Below, in pieces: positions 46,207 to 60,430 of a stretch of DNA of 64,000 nt; positions within the stretch are counted from its first letter, which is position 1; every line of letters begins with the position of its first letter. Both the position numbers and the translations under genes were made by a program. This DNA is from Catonia carolina (lineage: Eukaryota > Arthropoda > Insecta > Hemiptera > Achilidae), in the NCBI GenBank assembly GCA_035578175.1, contig JAQMRL010000007.1, positions 45,451,391 through 45,515,390 on the forward strand. The letters are read 5' to 3'. The notes beneath the pieces were generated by a model that saw nothing but the letters and a program-made list of their open reading frames with translations, searched no databases and had not been told where the DNA came from.

Positions 46207-48823
46207 AGAGTTGTAAAAGTGTTTTTAAGTCGGATGCATAGTTTATTGGTGATGTGTGGTTTTATTATGAATCGGTGCATTTGTAACTAAACGTTCCATA
46301 ATTGTTGCAATAATTAAAATCGTTAGAACCGTCTTTGAAACAATCGGATGTCGAATTGCATCGGTCTTTCAAGAGTCAACAGACCGGGGTATTCGGCTTT
46401 TCAGATCGATTGGTGTACTAACTTTTGCCCCTAACCATGTCGTACGCAAACTTTCCGTTACAATTGCATCAATAGTAAGAGTTAAACGAAGGAAAAAACC
46501 AGCGTTAAAGAAAATCGATAAAAGAAATGATAACAATTGATTCCATGTTTGTCGTTTACTTACGAGCACGCCTGATTTCTCCCGTCTCTTTCTTCATGAA
46601 ATCTTGCCGTGTGGCAACCTTCCAAAAACACTGCAACGTTTCACTGCAGTAACCTAATAAAAAGGTTTGTTTCACAAAAGTATTTGCTCGACGAACGGGT
46701 AATAATGTATAGATTTTTCGTTTAGGTTTGTGTTTGTGAACATGATGGTACTTTTTATTTCTACTTAAAAGTAAACATCTATAAAAGTTTATAGAACCCA
46801 GTAGTAGCACAGAATAAGAGCTAATTTTTAATTGTATAATACGGCTTTAACTGGTTTTCAATCAACCCTCAAACAAGAGAAACTTTTTTGAGCAAAGATT
46901 TCCGTACTTCCGTGCGTGTGGCCCAGGGTGCGGCAGGCGCGTTTTATGTTCGTACTATTAGTTGTGTAAACAACATGGATAGGGATGAAACTTAAAAAGT
47001 AAAATTTTCTCATCCCGCAACCCTGGAGGGGTAGTTGGAATCAGCACTAAAAATTAGGAGTTTGCTTTGCTCCAGTGCAAAGAATTAACGAAAAGAAATC
47101 TTTATAAAAACGACTGTAGGATTTTGACCAAACTGCCGTCATTCATCACATATTTTGGTCCATACAAGGTACTTAGTGGCATAACTGGAAATGTTTTTGG
47201 AGCTCTGCTTATTTTAGAAAAATCAATTTTTAGAATAACACCCTTGAGGTGTGTTTCAGGGGGGAAATGCACACAAAAATCAATGAATGAAATTAATTAA
47301 TATACTTCAATTTTTCGTACTAATATTTTTTCCCGACGCTTTGGTTAGCAGTAATTTGTAATTTCATGAGAAAAAAACACGAAAATCGTGTTTCTATAAA
47401 ATTATGCAAAACAAAATTGTATAATATGTTGCTTTTCGACGTTATTTATTAAAAAACGCATAACAGTCACTTTTTTACACAAATCTATTTTCACAAAATA
47501 CTGAACATCAATAATTTTCTATTTGTATCAGGAAAATTACCAAATTCGGAGCGGATAAATTTAACGGTTCATAGCACTGTTTTAATAATGTGAAGTTCAT
47601 TTAAGTAAGTCTCTGGTATTCGGTGATTTTTAAGTGGTTTCACGGAACTTGTTCATATGAAAATAATAGTTTACTAAAACTATAAAGAGCTGTGAATTCG
47701 GTCACGACATCTTTCTTTTATTTTCGTGTCTTTCATTGTTAAGGGAGAAATTACATTTGTTTTAATTAATGTGTAATATTTTACACTTTATTAGGTTTGT
47801 ATTGCTAAGCGGATCTTTTTTCTTTAAAATTATTTAAAACTTGTACTTTGGATAGATTCTGATAGATCAGCAAAAACTACTTTGCAAAACTTGTTTTGTA
47901 TGTTAAGATCCATTATAAAATAATAAGAACATTTTGCCGATTAAATTCGCAACAAAATATGAGACAAAGATACGAAGGAAAATATTCTACATGTAAAACA
48001 GAGATACTAGTAAATTTTTAATAAAATGTTTAATTTTCTTAAAAAAATACTGACGGTAAACAAAACCTACACAGTACCAGGGAAATCTATTGTTTGCATG
48101 ATAATATAGAAAAAAGGGAAAACTGAGTCGACCATTTCACGTTCATAGACAGACTACACAGGTTTTAATACCGACTACGCGGACTACGTAGATAGAGACC
48201 GAGTAAGCGTTGACCATTTTTTTTCCAAACGGGTCACTAAAAAACGCTGTTAAAGTGAAATACGTTGAAACTGTCCTATTCTTTCCTACATGGAAAGTAC
48301 TTTGAAATCAACCAAACAATTGAATATGAAATTTATTACCTCCAATAAGGATTTGGAAAGTAAACGAATAAAAAACCCGCGTATATAATAACCTTATAGT
48401 TTTTGTTTCAACAGATCTTGTAATTTGTAATCACAAGAAATAGGAAAGAGATACCTATGGAATGATGTCAGTCCGAACGTCTGTGTATTTCACAATTTAT
48501 AATGACTATACAGAAATTTATAGTTTAAAAGCCGTTCAGACTGAATAATAATAATAAATATATTTGTTTCCCATTTAAATTAAAAAAAGAAAAACAAATT
48601 GCATAATTAAATACCATAAATTAAACTTCTACCAAAATAATAAATGATTTAACTTATAAACAATTTTTAATTAACAAATTAATTTACTACGATAATCTAT
48701 TACTGTTATAGCTACTAGTTAATTACAATTAACTGCTTCACTTAATAGCTGAGAGTAGTCTAAATTTATTACAAAATTTTATTGAAAACTTAACACTTAA
48801 ACTAATAAACTTAACTAAAAATA
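46207..48823. other. Unrecognised stretch
   Basis: About 2.6 kb. No transposon ends or known protein. The minus-strand frames at 46369-46569 and 46556-46810 overlap and look like chance. Sequence at 47030-47420 has long A/T tracts reminiscent of family A but not alignable. Confidence 0.3.
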
Positions 48824-49830
48824 TCTGGTGTGAAACACTCACACAACTTTCTCTTGCCAATGCAAATAATTAACAATATAACCTAACATTAGTAATAAAA
48901 CATTAGAAATAAAAAAAAACTAACCTCAAAAACATAACCTTATTTTAATCATGAGTGAAAGATGCAAAATGAAAATCGAACTCAGTTTGGCTTAGAAATA
49001 CGGAAAATCACTCTTTCACGCTAAACTAGGCTCTGTAGAGAAAAATGCTTTAAATAAAAGTTGTAGATCTTTTAATTTCCTAAAAATTTGATTATATACA
49101 CTTTTGTCGTAAAATGCGTACTAAAGCTGAAATCTTAAAAAAATCGATTTTTCACACGTTTTCGTGAGAAAAAATCAGAAAATCGCTAATTACTGCTAAA
49201 CTAAGCATTATACAAAAAAATGTTCGAAATAAAAGTTGTAGAATTTTAAATTTTCTACAACTTTTGTTATATAAAGTTTTGGCTAAAATGCATATTAAAG
49301 CCGTAATCTTAAAAAAACAACGTTTTTACGTGAAAACAGCCACACCAAGAATTTTAGCAAACATGACGCCTACCCTATCTTGTAGAAAATAAAAAATTGA
49401 GTAAACCAGGCGATTTTTAAAAAAATCGTAGGACCAGTTTTTGAGAAAATTACAAAAAAGTGAAAAATTACACGAATAAACTACTACTTCCGGTTGACCG
49501 ATTTTGATGAAAATGTTCGTGTCGGGTCCGGTAGTGGTATGCAACTTAAGTTTTAAGTTTCAAGTTCGTACAATGTTCCATTCTTGAGATATTTTGTACA
49601 CACACACACACGCGCACGCACGCACGCACACACACAAACACACACGCACGCACACACGCACACTCATACACACACACACACACACACACACACAGACCAA
49701 TCGCTAAAAACATGTTTTTTGGGTTCAGGGGGTCTGAAAACGTGTAGATCCGGTGAAAACTCGATTTAGAAAAATCGACATGAAAATAATACTTTCCTTC
49801 CTATATATTCATATAGGCAAGAGAAAGTAA
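48824..49830 (-). mobile_element. Family-A element, full length
   Basis: From TCTGGTGTGAAACACTCAC to GGCAAGAGAAAGTAA with a long CA/CACG array (about 49597-49694). AAAAATA occurs directly before the start and again after GAGAAAGT, a possible 7-bp target duplication, but the A-rich context makes this weak. Confidence 0.92.
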
Positions 49831-52800
49831 AAATATGACCATTTACAATCAGTAATTCTTTGCTTACGAACCATAACGATCCAATACGGCTCGTTAAGAT
49901 GTTCATCGCATCGCCGGTTTTACTTCACCACTGCCAAAAAATACCATTTCAAACGGTTCGACTGATATTCATTTACAATTGACTCAAACACTACTAATCA
50001 TCTGACTAATGATCGCGGGGCCTCTATTTATCAGGACAAAAAAATTTTCCAGATAAATAAATACACAGCTTCAAACTAATTCTAGTAAAAACCAGAAACA
50101 TATAATAACAGGCATAACAGAACCAAAGAATAGAATAGAACGAAATAGAAACATAATAAAAATATTTTCTACCCTATTCCAGAGGGAAACCAATTGAGTG
50201 AAATAAACGGACGGTATACAGGTAACAAACACATCTGTTAAAAACTTCATGAAATACTTCTATCTTCCATTTTCACAACACAGTAAATATATTGTGACGG
50301 ATGACAATAGGTAAAGTAAGAATAGAAGCAGCATTTGTATAAAGTTTTGACAGGTGTGGTTTATTAACTGCTGAACGCTGTCGGTCTTACTTGGAAGTGG
50401 TATTGTATTCCATTAGGGTATAATGTGTTTCTATGTATTACTTTACAAATATATTCAATTTTTAAGTACTTATTTATTTGCTCTAATAGTTTGTTTTTGG
50501 ATTTGCAAGAATTCTTTTTTTTTCTCTCTTGTGTGTTAATTTTTTTGGAATATTCTAATTCCTTTTATAGAAAACTTTTAACTTGTTAGTTAGTTTATTT
50601 AGACAGTGTGAACTAAGGTCCATATTATTAGAGTGTATTAGTTGTTAAAATCAGTTTTGTACGTAACGCGGTGCGATTGTAGCAGTTCTTCGTATGCAAT
50701 AGTTAACGTACGATTGTTTGGTGATAGTTAATTAATTATTTTTATTACAAACGGTCGTATTTTCAGTTACGTTTAGTTTAACTCTTAACTTCTTAATAAA
50801 ATTTTATAATCAATTTAGTCTGCTAAGTTAAGCAGTTCAATTATCATTTACTATAACAAGCGCCAAGACTATAGATATTTTTTCGAATACAGACATACAT
50901 CCCCAATCTCTTTGACATAAGTCAAGTAAATAGTGAAACGTTTAGCAATTATTTTTGTTACGGGATAAATTAGAGATCATTTAGGTTCAATATGTACGAA
51001 ATGATTTACCTAATACGTATCAATCCATGATTGCGCAAGTTCGAGTATGAGTTGTTTTTCATGCGTGGGCGTTTAGTGTTCAGGAAAGGTTCAATGTAAA
51101 GAACTATAACTGATGTGGTGAGATGGGCAAGGAAGGATAGTGGTACAATAAAACGAATCCTAAAAAATTCTCTAAATTTATAGTTCCGACTTCAGTACTC
51201 AGTTATAACCGTAGTACTTCATTGAAATTATCTTGTTAATAAATACTTGACTTAAGTTTTACAGGAAGTTTTCTTTTTTAGTAATAACCAGATCCCGAAA
51301 GAATCTGGAATAAGCGTTACGATGTCAACAAATCAGTACGGTTTCCGAACTGACTTAAGCATGCAATGTTGTGATAAAGTAATAGCTACTGTAATGAAGC
51401 GTGGTGACAGCGGCTAGAAAGTTTTAACTATTTTCTCGATTTAAAAATATTTTCCTTATTATCACACGGAAACTGGTTTAAAGATTGCACGATTGTGGCA
51501 AAAGAGAACTAACTTTTGCATTTAAAACGCTACTGATCAAACCGAACGTCTAAATGTCAAAGGACAGGAAACCGGCAATTAATAATTGATCGAATACGGA
51601 TTCCACAAGGTCCGATACTGTGAGTATAAATCAGTTAAGTAAATCAAATATAGAATGAAGGATTGTCAGTTTTGTGGAGTGTTCAGCTTTGTTGCTAATG
51701 GTCTATAACTGGTAAAATTCCAAATATAAAGCTGAAACACCCAACTGTCAAAAAAACTTACGTCGTTCCTTTTTCGGCGTCGCGTCGGTCAAACGACAGA
51801 TCGGTTTGATAGTTTAAAAGTTAGAACGAGGTAGCAATCTCTTCTTTAACTTCATCTCACACTTTCTGTCCCAACAAAGCAGATGTTTCTCTTCACTTTT
51901 TGTGTGCTCTTCACGAAATCGACAAGTAGAATGAAGCGGGATAACTATGCGGTGATTAAACATAGTTGTTCCGTGTTATCGCTTCTACAGGAGTGCCTCT
52001 GTATAACGGAATATAAAAGTCTGGAGCAAGGAAAACATACCTGTTGGTTTGTGCAACTCTTCTGTTGTGAAAAAGTGAATTGAAGCCCGTAATTGCTTGT
52101 ATAAGTAAACACACCATCGAATGTATTATGAACAAGCGTAACAAAAGAGGAAAGGAAGCCTGAAGGAAGTGCGTGATCAGCTGACCTCGCTGACGAAGGC
52201 AACTCATCATTTCTTGCTAGAATGCCAGTCAGTTTTACTATGATGACTCGGATGCCATACAGTAATAAGAATACGAGTGAATGAATACAAATGAATGTCC
52301 TCATGCCTGTCTATCATAAATGCATATTTTTCCCATTATTAGAACAGAATAAAAATTAATAATTGTCCCTCTCCATTATTCAAAAAGTGTTTATTTGTGA
52401 AACATTTATCCAGAATAAAACGGAACTACTGACGACTAGACAGTCTTTACTCTAATTTCGATGTTAATAATTTGTGGCCTTCTTTCTTTTCTCACTTTTT
52501 TTTTAGAGAGAACTGAGTGATTGTTTAAGAAATACGGCTGGGTTGCCTAGGCGACTGACTTTTAAGCTGATTGATTCACTGTATCATTACATCTGCCAAA
52601 AGTACTATTGGAAAACATTTTGACAAAAACAAATCACGTAGCGCTCCACAATTTAGTGTGTCTAAAGACACTTTTGTGTATTCCATTTCAACTGCAATTC
52701 ATTTCAAATAAAAATATAGTAATTTTAAGTGAATTAACTGATTGGATAAAAGAAATAACGTGTTTCTTAATATGAATAGGATGCTTAATCTGTGGAAGCG

Positions 52801-54228
52801 CCACACGATGTCGAGAGATAACTCTAGAGACAGACTACTATTCTTTTCTTTCCAATCTGCTGTGGACGGATTGTAATAAAATTTTATATTGCTTTTTCAC
52901 TTCATTATTTATAAATCAGGGTACAGGTAGTTTTTAAAAAAGTTGGTCGGTATCCCTGTAAACAAAATGAAATCAAAATATTTTAAAGCAATATTTCTAT
53001 CAAGTAACTCATCTCGTTATTTTTTCATAAAGTGCAGAGTGATTTTTTGCATGGTTTTTATGGTTCTTTTGTTGAATGTTGAAACAGTTTTTTTGCCACG
53101 GAGCAGTATAACTTTCTCCTTCTCTCATTTCTAATTAATGAAATTGCATATCAACATGTATTCTATCCAATGTAAAAGTTAATGATTTGTTTTTTAATAC
53201 AACACTGTCAAAGCATGAAAAAATATTGTCATCAAACACTACGACAAAATTAAAGTTAGAACCTCACATGTAAATTTTGAAAAATAGGAAAGTGGGTTTC
53301 TTCTACACAGCGTGGTTAAACCAGAATACATGTACACACTTGTAGTGTGTAACAGTTTCTTTTGTCAAGGCAAATGAGAATGAATTTTAGTTAAGTCTGT
53401 ACAATAAACATACTCAATCCGTTAACACTGACGTTGAACATTTCAGTAGGGTAACTGAATATCGGTCGAATGTAGTCGACAGTGAAAAGTCAAAGGGGTC
53501 AACATGTTACCTTTTAACAAAACTCATCAAGCATTAATTTAAATATCACAGCTAGCAGTTTGGCTGCAGGTGTCGTACCCAACCACTATCACCCCATCAG
53601 CTGCGGTTAATATTACAAACACCCAAGTAATAGTATGCGTTACTGATGTGCTACAATAATAATTTAAACTACCCGTTATATTCACAAACCACAGCGACAA
53701 AATGTGTAAGGTGATAAGCATCTTCCTTACGTTGGAAAGCGAAGTCAGTTGTACTTTTACAAAAGCACTGTAACCAATTAAATGGGTCAGCAGAAAAACG
53801 TTGCAACTGACAAAATTTACAAAAGTGAGGTTTCAGTGGAATACGTTCTATAACCTCTATTTGATCATAATAGTGAATTCTAATGGGTAGAATTGTAACT
53901 AAAATCTCAGAAATTATTTAAACAAAATCGTCATACAGTGAAAAATCGTTATACAGCTAAGAATCAGATGGTGTCTTTCACTTTCTGTTACAATTTCTTT
54001 TTGTTACTTGCAATGTTTTTCCGTTGTCCCATTCAATTTAAAAAATATAAACATCCACCAAAAAAGATTACTCAATTTACAAATTAAGAGGAATAATGCA
54101 AATGAAATCGAAGGTGAAAATGGCTGAAATAAACAAAAACAATTTTTTAAAAAAGTCTCATTAAAATCTTGGTCATTAGGAATAACTGATTAATTTGTTG
54201 GTCAAGGAACGGTGTGTTTGAACGTGTA
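49831..54228. other. Longest stretch without a recognised feature
   Basis: About 4.4 kb with no A, B, SINE or mariner sequence. The largest frame is on the minus strand at 51945-52304 (119 codons, hydrophobic start). It has no domain I can name and no splice context I trust. This is the likeliest place for unrecognised single-copy or intronic DNA. Confidence 0.35.
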
Positions 54229-54360
54229 ATAATTTTCCAGACCCTCACCAGGATTCGAACCCGGGACACAGCAGCGTACTACACTGCAAAGCGGAGCCAC
54301 TGTCTTACTTACAGTAAGACAGCAGCCCTATCGCTTTACAGCCCTAGCCATAAACCAACA
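54229..54360 (-). mobile_element. SINE-like tRNA-derived remnant
   Basis: The minus strand holds a B box GGGTTCGAATCCTGG and a tRNA-like upstream region, with an 8-bp-arm palindrome GTCTTACT ... AGTAAGAC at 54302-54320. No poly(A) tail or shared 3' domain was found, so it may be a tRNA pseudogene or a truncated SINE. Confidence 0.5.
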
Positions 54361-55451
54361 TCAATGCGAGTCTGTTTACTGGGAACCCTTCAAATAGCTC
54401 TATATTTATAATAGAGTTTAAGCAAGCATATGACAATAATGAAACACCAAAAGTTAAAAAATTTTTGTGAAACTAAATCAGAAAACAAAACATCACCGAA
54501 TTTTGTATAAATGTAACAAGATCCTATAAAGGTGCTGGGGGAAGGTAAAATTGATACGCATCTTAAATCTGTTGGATCGGGGAATCGTTTTGAGAATACC
54601 ACGAACGGCATTTCTTCATACCTTCATGGGTAACAAAATCAGGTAAATTTACCCGTTTGGGTTTTTAGAAGTTGTTTGTGAATCGTGTGGATATGCTGAA
54701 GAAGAGATTCTCGACAAAACGTTAATATCTCGAATGGAAAGGCCACCCATTTATGTGTAGCCAAAGATAATTCATGTTTCTGCCACGAATGGTAAGTCTA
54801 TCCTTAGATATTTTTAATGAAATTATGGAATCCCGGTTTTATTTCGTACCGGGTACAACCAGCTCAAGTGTTTCTTTTGGACGTGAAAATATTATACAAT
54901 TTAAAATGAAAACGCTGATTTGATGACCAATCATTACTCGTCTAGAAGCTCTGAAATATCTCTTATTTAAATCTAACTTACTTTCTTATCATATGTTGTG
55001 CCATAAAGTAATAAATTTACAACATATAAAAAAACCAAGGACCGATATCGAATTATCCTTGAAGTTTTTCTTTCCGTTTCGGTTATTTGACTGGGTTTGA
55101 TCACTAGAATATTTAGGAGGTCTAATCAGGATAACCAAGGGTTAGTGAGCGCGCGCTGGAGCCACTGAAATATTGAAGAGTGAGTGACGCTTCATGTCCG
55201 TTTGCGTTTTGCGGTGATCGAGGCGATCGCTTTCCGGTCTTAACACTTTAAAAACCAGTATGAATAAGGGTTTTACAAGTTTCAACGGTTATTCGGTAGA
55301 CTAGCAAAATTGCTGTCAACTTCCTGGCCTAGTTTGATAGCAAACTGTACACAACGAGTTACTGGGGAGCAAATAGTGGTAAATAAAGACCGGCACCTAC
55401 TATATTCAGATCAGTTTTTACAAATATATGTAAATAAAATTAAAAAAAAAA
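54361..55451. other. Unrecognised sequence
   Basis: No gene or repeat recognised. Confidence 0.3.
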
Positions 55452-56364
55452 TTGGTGTAAAACACTCACACGACTTTCTCTTGCCAATGCAAATAATTAA
55501 TAATATAACCTAACTTAAATAAATAAACAAAAACTAACCTCAAAAAACATAACCTTATTTTATTCGTGAGTGAAAGACGCAAAATGAAAATCAACCTCAG
55601 TTAGGCTTAAAAATATGGAAAATCACTCTTTCACGCTAAACTAGGCTCTGTAGAGAAAAATGCTCTAAATAAAAGTCGTAGATCTTTTAATTTTCTATAA
55701 ATTTGATTATACACTTTTGTCACAAAATGCATACTTAGGCCGAAATCTTAAAAAAATCGAATTTTTTACACGTTTTCGTGAGAAAAAAACAGAAAATCGC
55801 TAATTACCGCTAAAATAAGCGTTATAAAAAAAAAATTAGAAATAAAAGTTGTACAACTTTAAAATCTCTACAACTTTTTTTGGTATAAATTTTTGCGCTT
55901 AAATGCACATTAAAGCCGCAATCTTAAAAAAACAGTTTTTTTACGTGAAAACAGCTTCACCAAGAATTTTAGCAGGCACTACCTACCCTATCTTGTTAAG
56001 CATAAAAATTTTGTAAACGAGGTGATTTTTAAAAAAATCGTAGGATCCGTTTTTGACAAAATCGCAAAAAACTGAAAAATGACACGAATAAACTACTACT
56101 TCCGGTTGACCGATTTTAATGAAAATGTTCGTGTCGGGTCCGGTAGTGGTGTCCTTAATTATCAAGTTTCAAGTTCATACGATGTTCCGTTCTTGAAATA
56201 TTTTGTTCACACACATACACACACACAGACCAATTGCTAAAAACATGTTTTTGGGTTCAGGGGGTCTGAAAACGTGTAGATCCGGTGAAAACTCGATTTC
56301 TAAAAATCGACATGAAAACAATACTTTCCTTCCTATACATATTCATATAGGCAAGAGAAAGTAA
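55452..56364 (-). mobile_element. Family-A element, near full length
   Basis: From TTGGTGTAAAACACTCACAC to GGCAAGAGAAAGTAA; the microsatellite is nearly lost (short CA runs at about 56208-56227). Confidence 0.88.
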
Positions 56365-56504
56365 TAAAAGTGATTTACACCAAGACTATACCTTACATTT
56401 TAAGTTTCAACGAAAAAAGTGTTTCGATTCCATTTCAACCATCACAATTTAATTCCTGAGGAAAATACTACAGAGGTGTGCCGATATGTGCGTGCGTTCA
56501 CTTG

Positions 56505-56620
56505 CATGTGTCTGAACAAAATAACTCAAAAACTGGAAATCGTACAAAGTTAAAACTTCAAAATTTACTTAGATACCACAAGGGAACCCGACACGAACAT
56601 TATCATCAAAATCGGTTTAC
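56505..56620 (+). mobile_element. Old family-A internal fragment
   Basis: Plus-strand fragment with AACTCAAAAACTGGAAATCG, then CCCGACACGAACATTATCAT and AAAATCGGTTTA. No ends. It is opposite in orientation to the copy just upstream. Confidence 0.6.
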
Positions 56621-57552
56621 TTACCTAATTTACTTGCACGGTCAAAATTTAAATGAAAAATCTGTCCACGATAATATTGGTCAGTGCTTTGAGGAATATA
56701 GCAGTATATACTCATATATTGCAATTCCTATATCGGGCATAAATTTTGCTCAACAGTTTTGCTGAAAATATTCCAAGTAAGGAAAGAAAAATGTATATAA
56801 AATAGTCATAGATAAATTATGGTCTTACTAAGTTATATTGTTTAAGATATTCTCAAATGCTAGCGAAAATAAAAAATACCTAAATATTAAAAGGAACTGT
56901 GAACCGTGTTGACGGCCACATCGAAGTGATGCTCAGACCAATTTTGCCCACCACCTAAACGATTGAGTAAAATGACGTAGTGAATTATCACGTTTAGAAT
57001 GGGTAGAATGAATAAGCCAACGTGTAAAAATGATGTTACTTTTGAAGGGAAAAGTAAGAAACAGGAGGAAGAAAGATTTGAATAGTAGGTGTAGTAGAGT
57101 GACGAATGGGCATAACAGTGAAAATGAAGAAAAAGTGAAAAAGTTGTTCAAAGCACAAGTTAGAGCATGCAGATTTAAACAAACGCGTCCCACGGTTTCA
57201 CTATGAAATCTGTTCATCACGTAACAAATTCATGCTGATAAATGACCATTCAGGAAAGGTAATTAATTATGTCTTGAAAAATATTTTAAAAACAACTAAA
57301 TTTGTAAACAGGACATAAATTCTATAAATTTCCCGGTAAATAATAGTCAATCTTTTGAAACGTTTACCTTCAGAGTATACCACGGTATGACTACGGACTT
57401 CAGAGTACGACTACGGTTTCTTTAATTAGTAATCGGTAAGAAAGATCAGTAGTAGAATCAATAGGCCTACGTGTTGTGTATTAATTGACTACTGACATTC
57501 ACAGCAATTTTTTCGATTACCTAAACCACGTCTATGACATGTTTCACAAAAA
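56621..57552. other. Unrecognised sequence
   Basis: No gene or repeat recognised. The 95-codon minus-strand frame at 56933-57220 is low complexity (F/L/S) and likely chance. Confidence 0.3.
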
Positions 57553-58468
57553 TCTGGTGTGAAACAATCACACAAAATTCTCTTGCCAATGCAAATAATT
57601 AACAATATAATCTAACATTAGTAATAAAACATTGGAAATAAACACAAAACTAACCTCAACAAACATAACCTAATTTTAATCATGAGTGAATGATGCAAAA
57701 TGAAAATCAACCTCAGTTAGGCTTAAAAATACGGTAAATCTCTTACGCTAAACTAGGCTCTGTAGAGAAAAATGCTCTAAACAATAGTTGTAGATCTTTT
57801 AATTTCCTATAAATTTTATTATATACTTTTGTCGTAAAATGTATATTGAGGCTGAAATCTTAAAAACCCCGATTTTTTACATGTTTTCGTGAGTAAAAAA
57901 TACAAAAATTCGCTAATTACCGCTTAGCTAAGCGTTATACAAAAAAATGTTTAAAATAAAAGTTGTAGGATTTTAAATTCTTTACAACGTTTATTATATA
58001 AATTTTTGCGCTTACATGTTAAAGCCACAATCTTAAAAACACATTATTTTTACGTGAAAACAGACTCTCCAAGAATTTTAGCAGACTAGGTGCCTACCCT
58101 ATCTAGTAGAGCACAAAAAATTTAGTAAACCAGGCGATTTAAAAAAAAATCTTACGACCAGTTTATGAGAAAATCGCAAAAAAGTGAAAAATGACACGAA
58201 TAAACATCTACTTACGGTGACCCATTTTGATGAAAATTTTCGTGTCAGGTCCGGTAGTAGTATCTAACTTAAGTTTCAAGATCGTACGATGTTTCGTTCG
58301 TGAGATATTTTGTTCACACACATACACACAGAGACCAATCGCGAAAAACATGTTTTTCGGGTTCAGGGGGTCTGAAAACGTGCAGATCCGGTGAAAACTC
58401 GATTTCGAAAAATCGACATGAAAACAATATTTTCCTTCCTATATATTCATATAGGCAAGAGAAAGTAA
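57553..58468 (-). mobile_element. Family-A element, near full length
   Basis: From TCTGGTGTGAAACAATCACA to GGCAAGAGAAAGTAA; the CA array is reduced to CACACACATACACACAG. Confidence 0.9.
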
Positions 58469-58919
58469 GAATAAATGTTGACATAAAACTAGCCTAATTA
58501 AAAAAAAAGATTCTTAAGATGTTTCCAATACTTACATGAATGAACAAGCATCTGCGGTACATCACATTTCTCCTTTCTCTCCAGCAACTTCTAACAAACA
58601 AACCAAACCAAAGTATGAAAATTAGAAAATGCTTTCACTCCGCATCACAGAAATATAATTATAATAATTACAATATAATAAGTTATAATTCATTGAATCG
58701 GTGTATAAATTATTTAATTTTAATTTTTTTAGTTCAAATGAAGTTTTGTACCACAATTCGTAATAATTTTAAGTTCTATTATTTATAATTTTAATTTTGT
58801 TTCTTTTTTTTAATTTTTATTGTAATTTTCTCCAGAACTTTTAAAGTAGTGACAAAATTATCTACAGTGGATTTTTGTTAGTTTTTTGTACACTTATTGT
58901 CATGTTTTTTCGTTTCGTT

Positions 58920-60078
58920 TTAAGTTTATTATCAAGTGATGGTAACCTCCGAGACAGAATTAACCTTCGGAGGTACCTAATTTCCATTCTATATTAAGAA
59001 TAACGAGTATTTTTTATGTACTTGTTACAAATTGTTTGAACCGTATGGTTTTGTTTTTGAATTGCTTAATTTTTACTTTCTCTTGCCTATATGAATATAT
59101 AGGAAGGAAAGTATTGTTTTCATGTCGATTTTTAGAAATCGAGTTTTCACCAGATCTACACGTTTTCAGACCCCGAACCCAAAAAACATGTTTTTAGCGA
59201 TTGGTCTGTGTGTGTGTGAACAGAATTTTTATCTCAAGAACGGAACATCGTACGAACTTGAAACTTAAGTTACATACCACTACCGGACCCGACACGAACA
59301 TTTTCATCAAAATCGGTCAACCGGAAGTAGTAGTTTATTCGTGTAATTTTTCACTTTTTTGCGATTTTCTCAAAAACTGGTCCTACGATTTTTTTTAAAA
59401 TCACCTGATTTACTAATTTTTTTATGCTCTACAAGATAGAGTAGATGCCATGTTTGCTAAAATTCTCGGTGAGGCTGTTTTCACGTAACAAAATTGTTTT
59501 TTTAAGATTACGGTTTTAGTATGCATTTTAGCGCAAACATTTACATTATAAAAGTTGTAGAGAATTTAAAATCCTACAACTTTTATTTCAAACATTTTTT
59601 TGTATAATGCTTAGTTTAGCGGTAATTAGCAATTTTCTGTTTTTTTCTCACGAAAACGTGTGAAATATCGATTTTTTGAATATTTCGGCCGTAGTATGCA
59701 TTTAACGACAAAAGCGTATATAATCAAATTTATAGAAAATTAAAAGATCTTCGACTTTTATTTTAAACATTTTTTTGTACAGAGCCTAATTTAGCGTGAA
59801 AGAGTGATTTTCTGTATTTTTAAGCCAAACTGAGGTTGATTTTTCTTTTGTGTCTATCACTCATGATTGAAATAAAGTTATTTTTTTAAGGATAGTTTTT
59901 TGTTTATTTCTAATGTTTTATTGCTAATGTTAAGTTATATTGGTCATTATTTGCATTGGCAAGAGAAAGTTGTGTGAGTGTTTCATACCTGATTTTTTTC
60001 TGTTTTATTATGTTTTAAAATGTTGTATTGTAATTATGTTTGAATAGAAATAAATTATTATTATTATTATTATTATTA
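58920..60078 (+). mobile_element. Possible LINE 3' end, split by a family-A element
   Basis: The outer pieces (58920-59072 and 59993-60078) together look like a retrotransposon 3' untranslated region. A hairpin (58941-58977, CCTCCGA paired with TCGGAGG) is followed, after the inserted element, by AATAGAAATAAATTATTATT and an ATT-repeat tail at 60053-60078, as in some non-LTR elements. No coding part is present, so the call is tentative. Confidence 0.4.
59073..59992 (+). mobile_element. Family-A element, near full length
   Basis: The only other complete plus-orientation copy. TTACTTTCTCTTGCC to GTTTCATACCTGA, with a very short GT array (about 59207-59217). It sits inside the putative LINE 3' end. 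Confidence 0.9.
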
Positions 60079-60367
60079 AGTTGTTAAAGGCCAACTTGAC
60101 TACGAGCTGGACCCATCGAAGTCTACTGACCAGTTGAGACCACAGCTCTGTTGTCGATGTTTTTATCGATCCCGACTACGAGACAACATGTCCGTCTGTC
60201 TTATAAGTCCGCATCAAGAATTCAGTTTGGCTGGTGAAAATTAAGTAAGCGTTTCTTGTATATCCACACTCTAAACAGAATGTTCAGAGTTCGATTGCCT
60301 GTTAGAATCTGAAAGTTTTCATACCATTCGATACAGTAAATGGTCGCTGAAAAAATGGATAAAGTGT

Positions 60368-60430
60368 AAATAGCGTAACTACGCTATTTACCGCTATTTA
60401 TCGATCACCATCAACTGATGGTGACCGATA
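60368..60430. repeat. Pair of adjacent short hairpins
   Basis: Hairpin 1: AAATAGCGTA (60368-60377) and TACGCTATTT (60380-60389), perfect, loop AC. Hairpin 2: 60399-60413 and 60416-60430, 14 of 15 paired, loop AC. A third weak inverted pair (GGTAATT/AATTACC) follows near 60495-60511. Confidence 0.85.

Noticed and set aside
51945..52304. A 119-codon minus-strand frame with a hydrophobic start
   Set aside because: The largest frame in the 50-54 kb stretch, but it has no recognisable domain, irregular composition and an overlapping frame of similar quality. Chance is the simpler reading.
41014..59398. Recurring short frames containing GPDTNIFIKIGQPEVVVYS (41014, 49326, 55983, 59201, 62469 and others)
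   Set aside because: They are the same stretch of family-A repeat read in one frame, ending at different points with different flanks. The text overlaps inverted repeats and the microsatellite and shows no sign of protein-level conservation.
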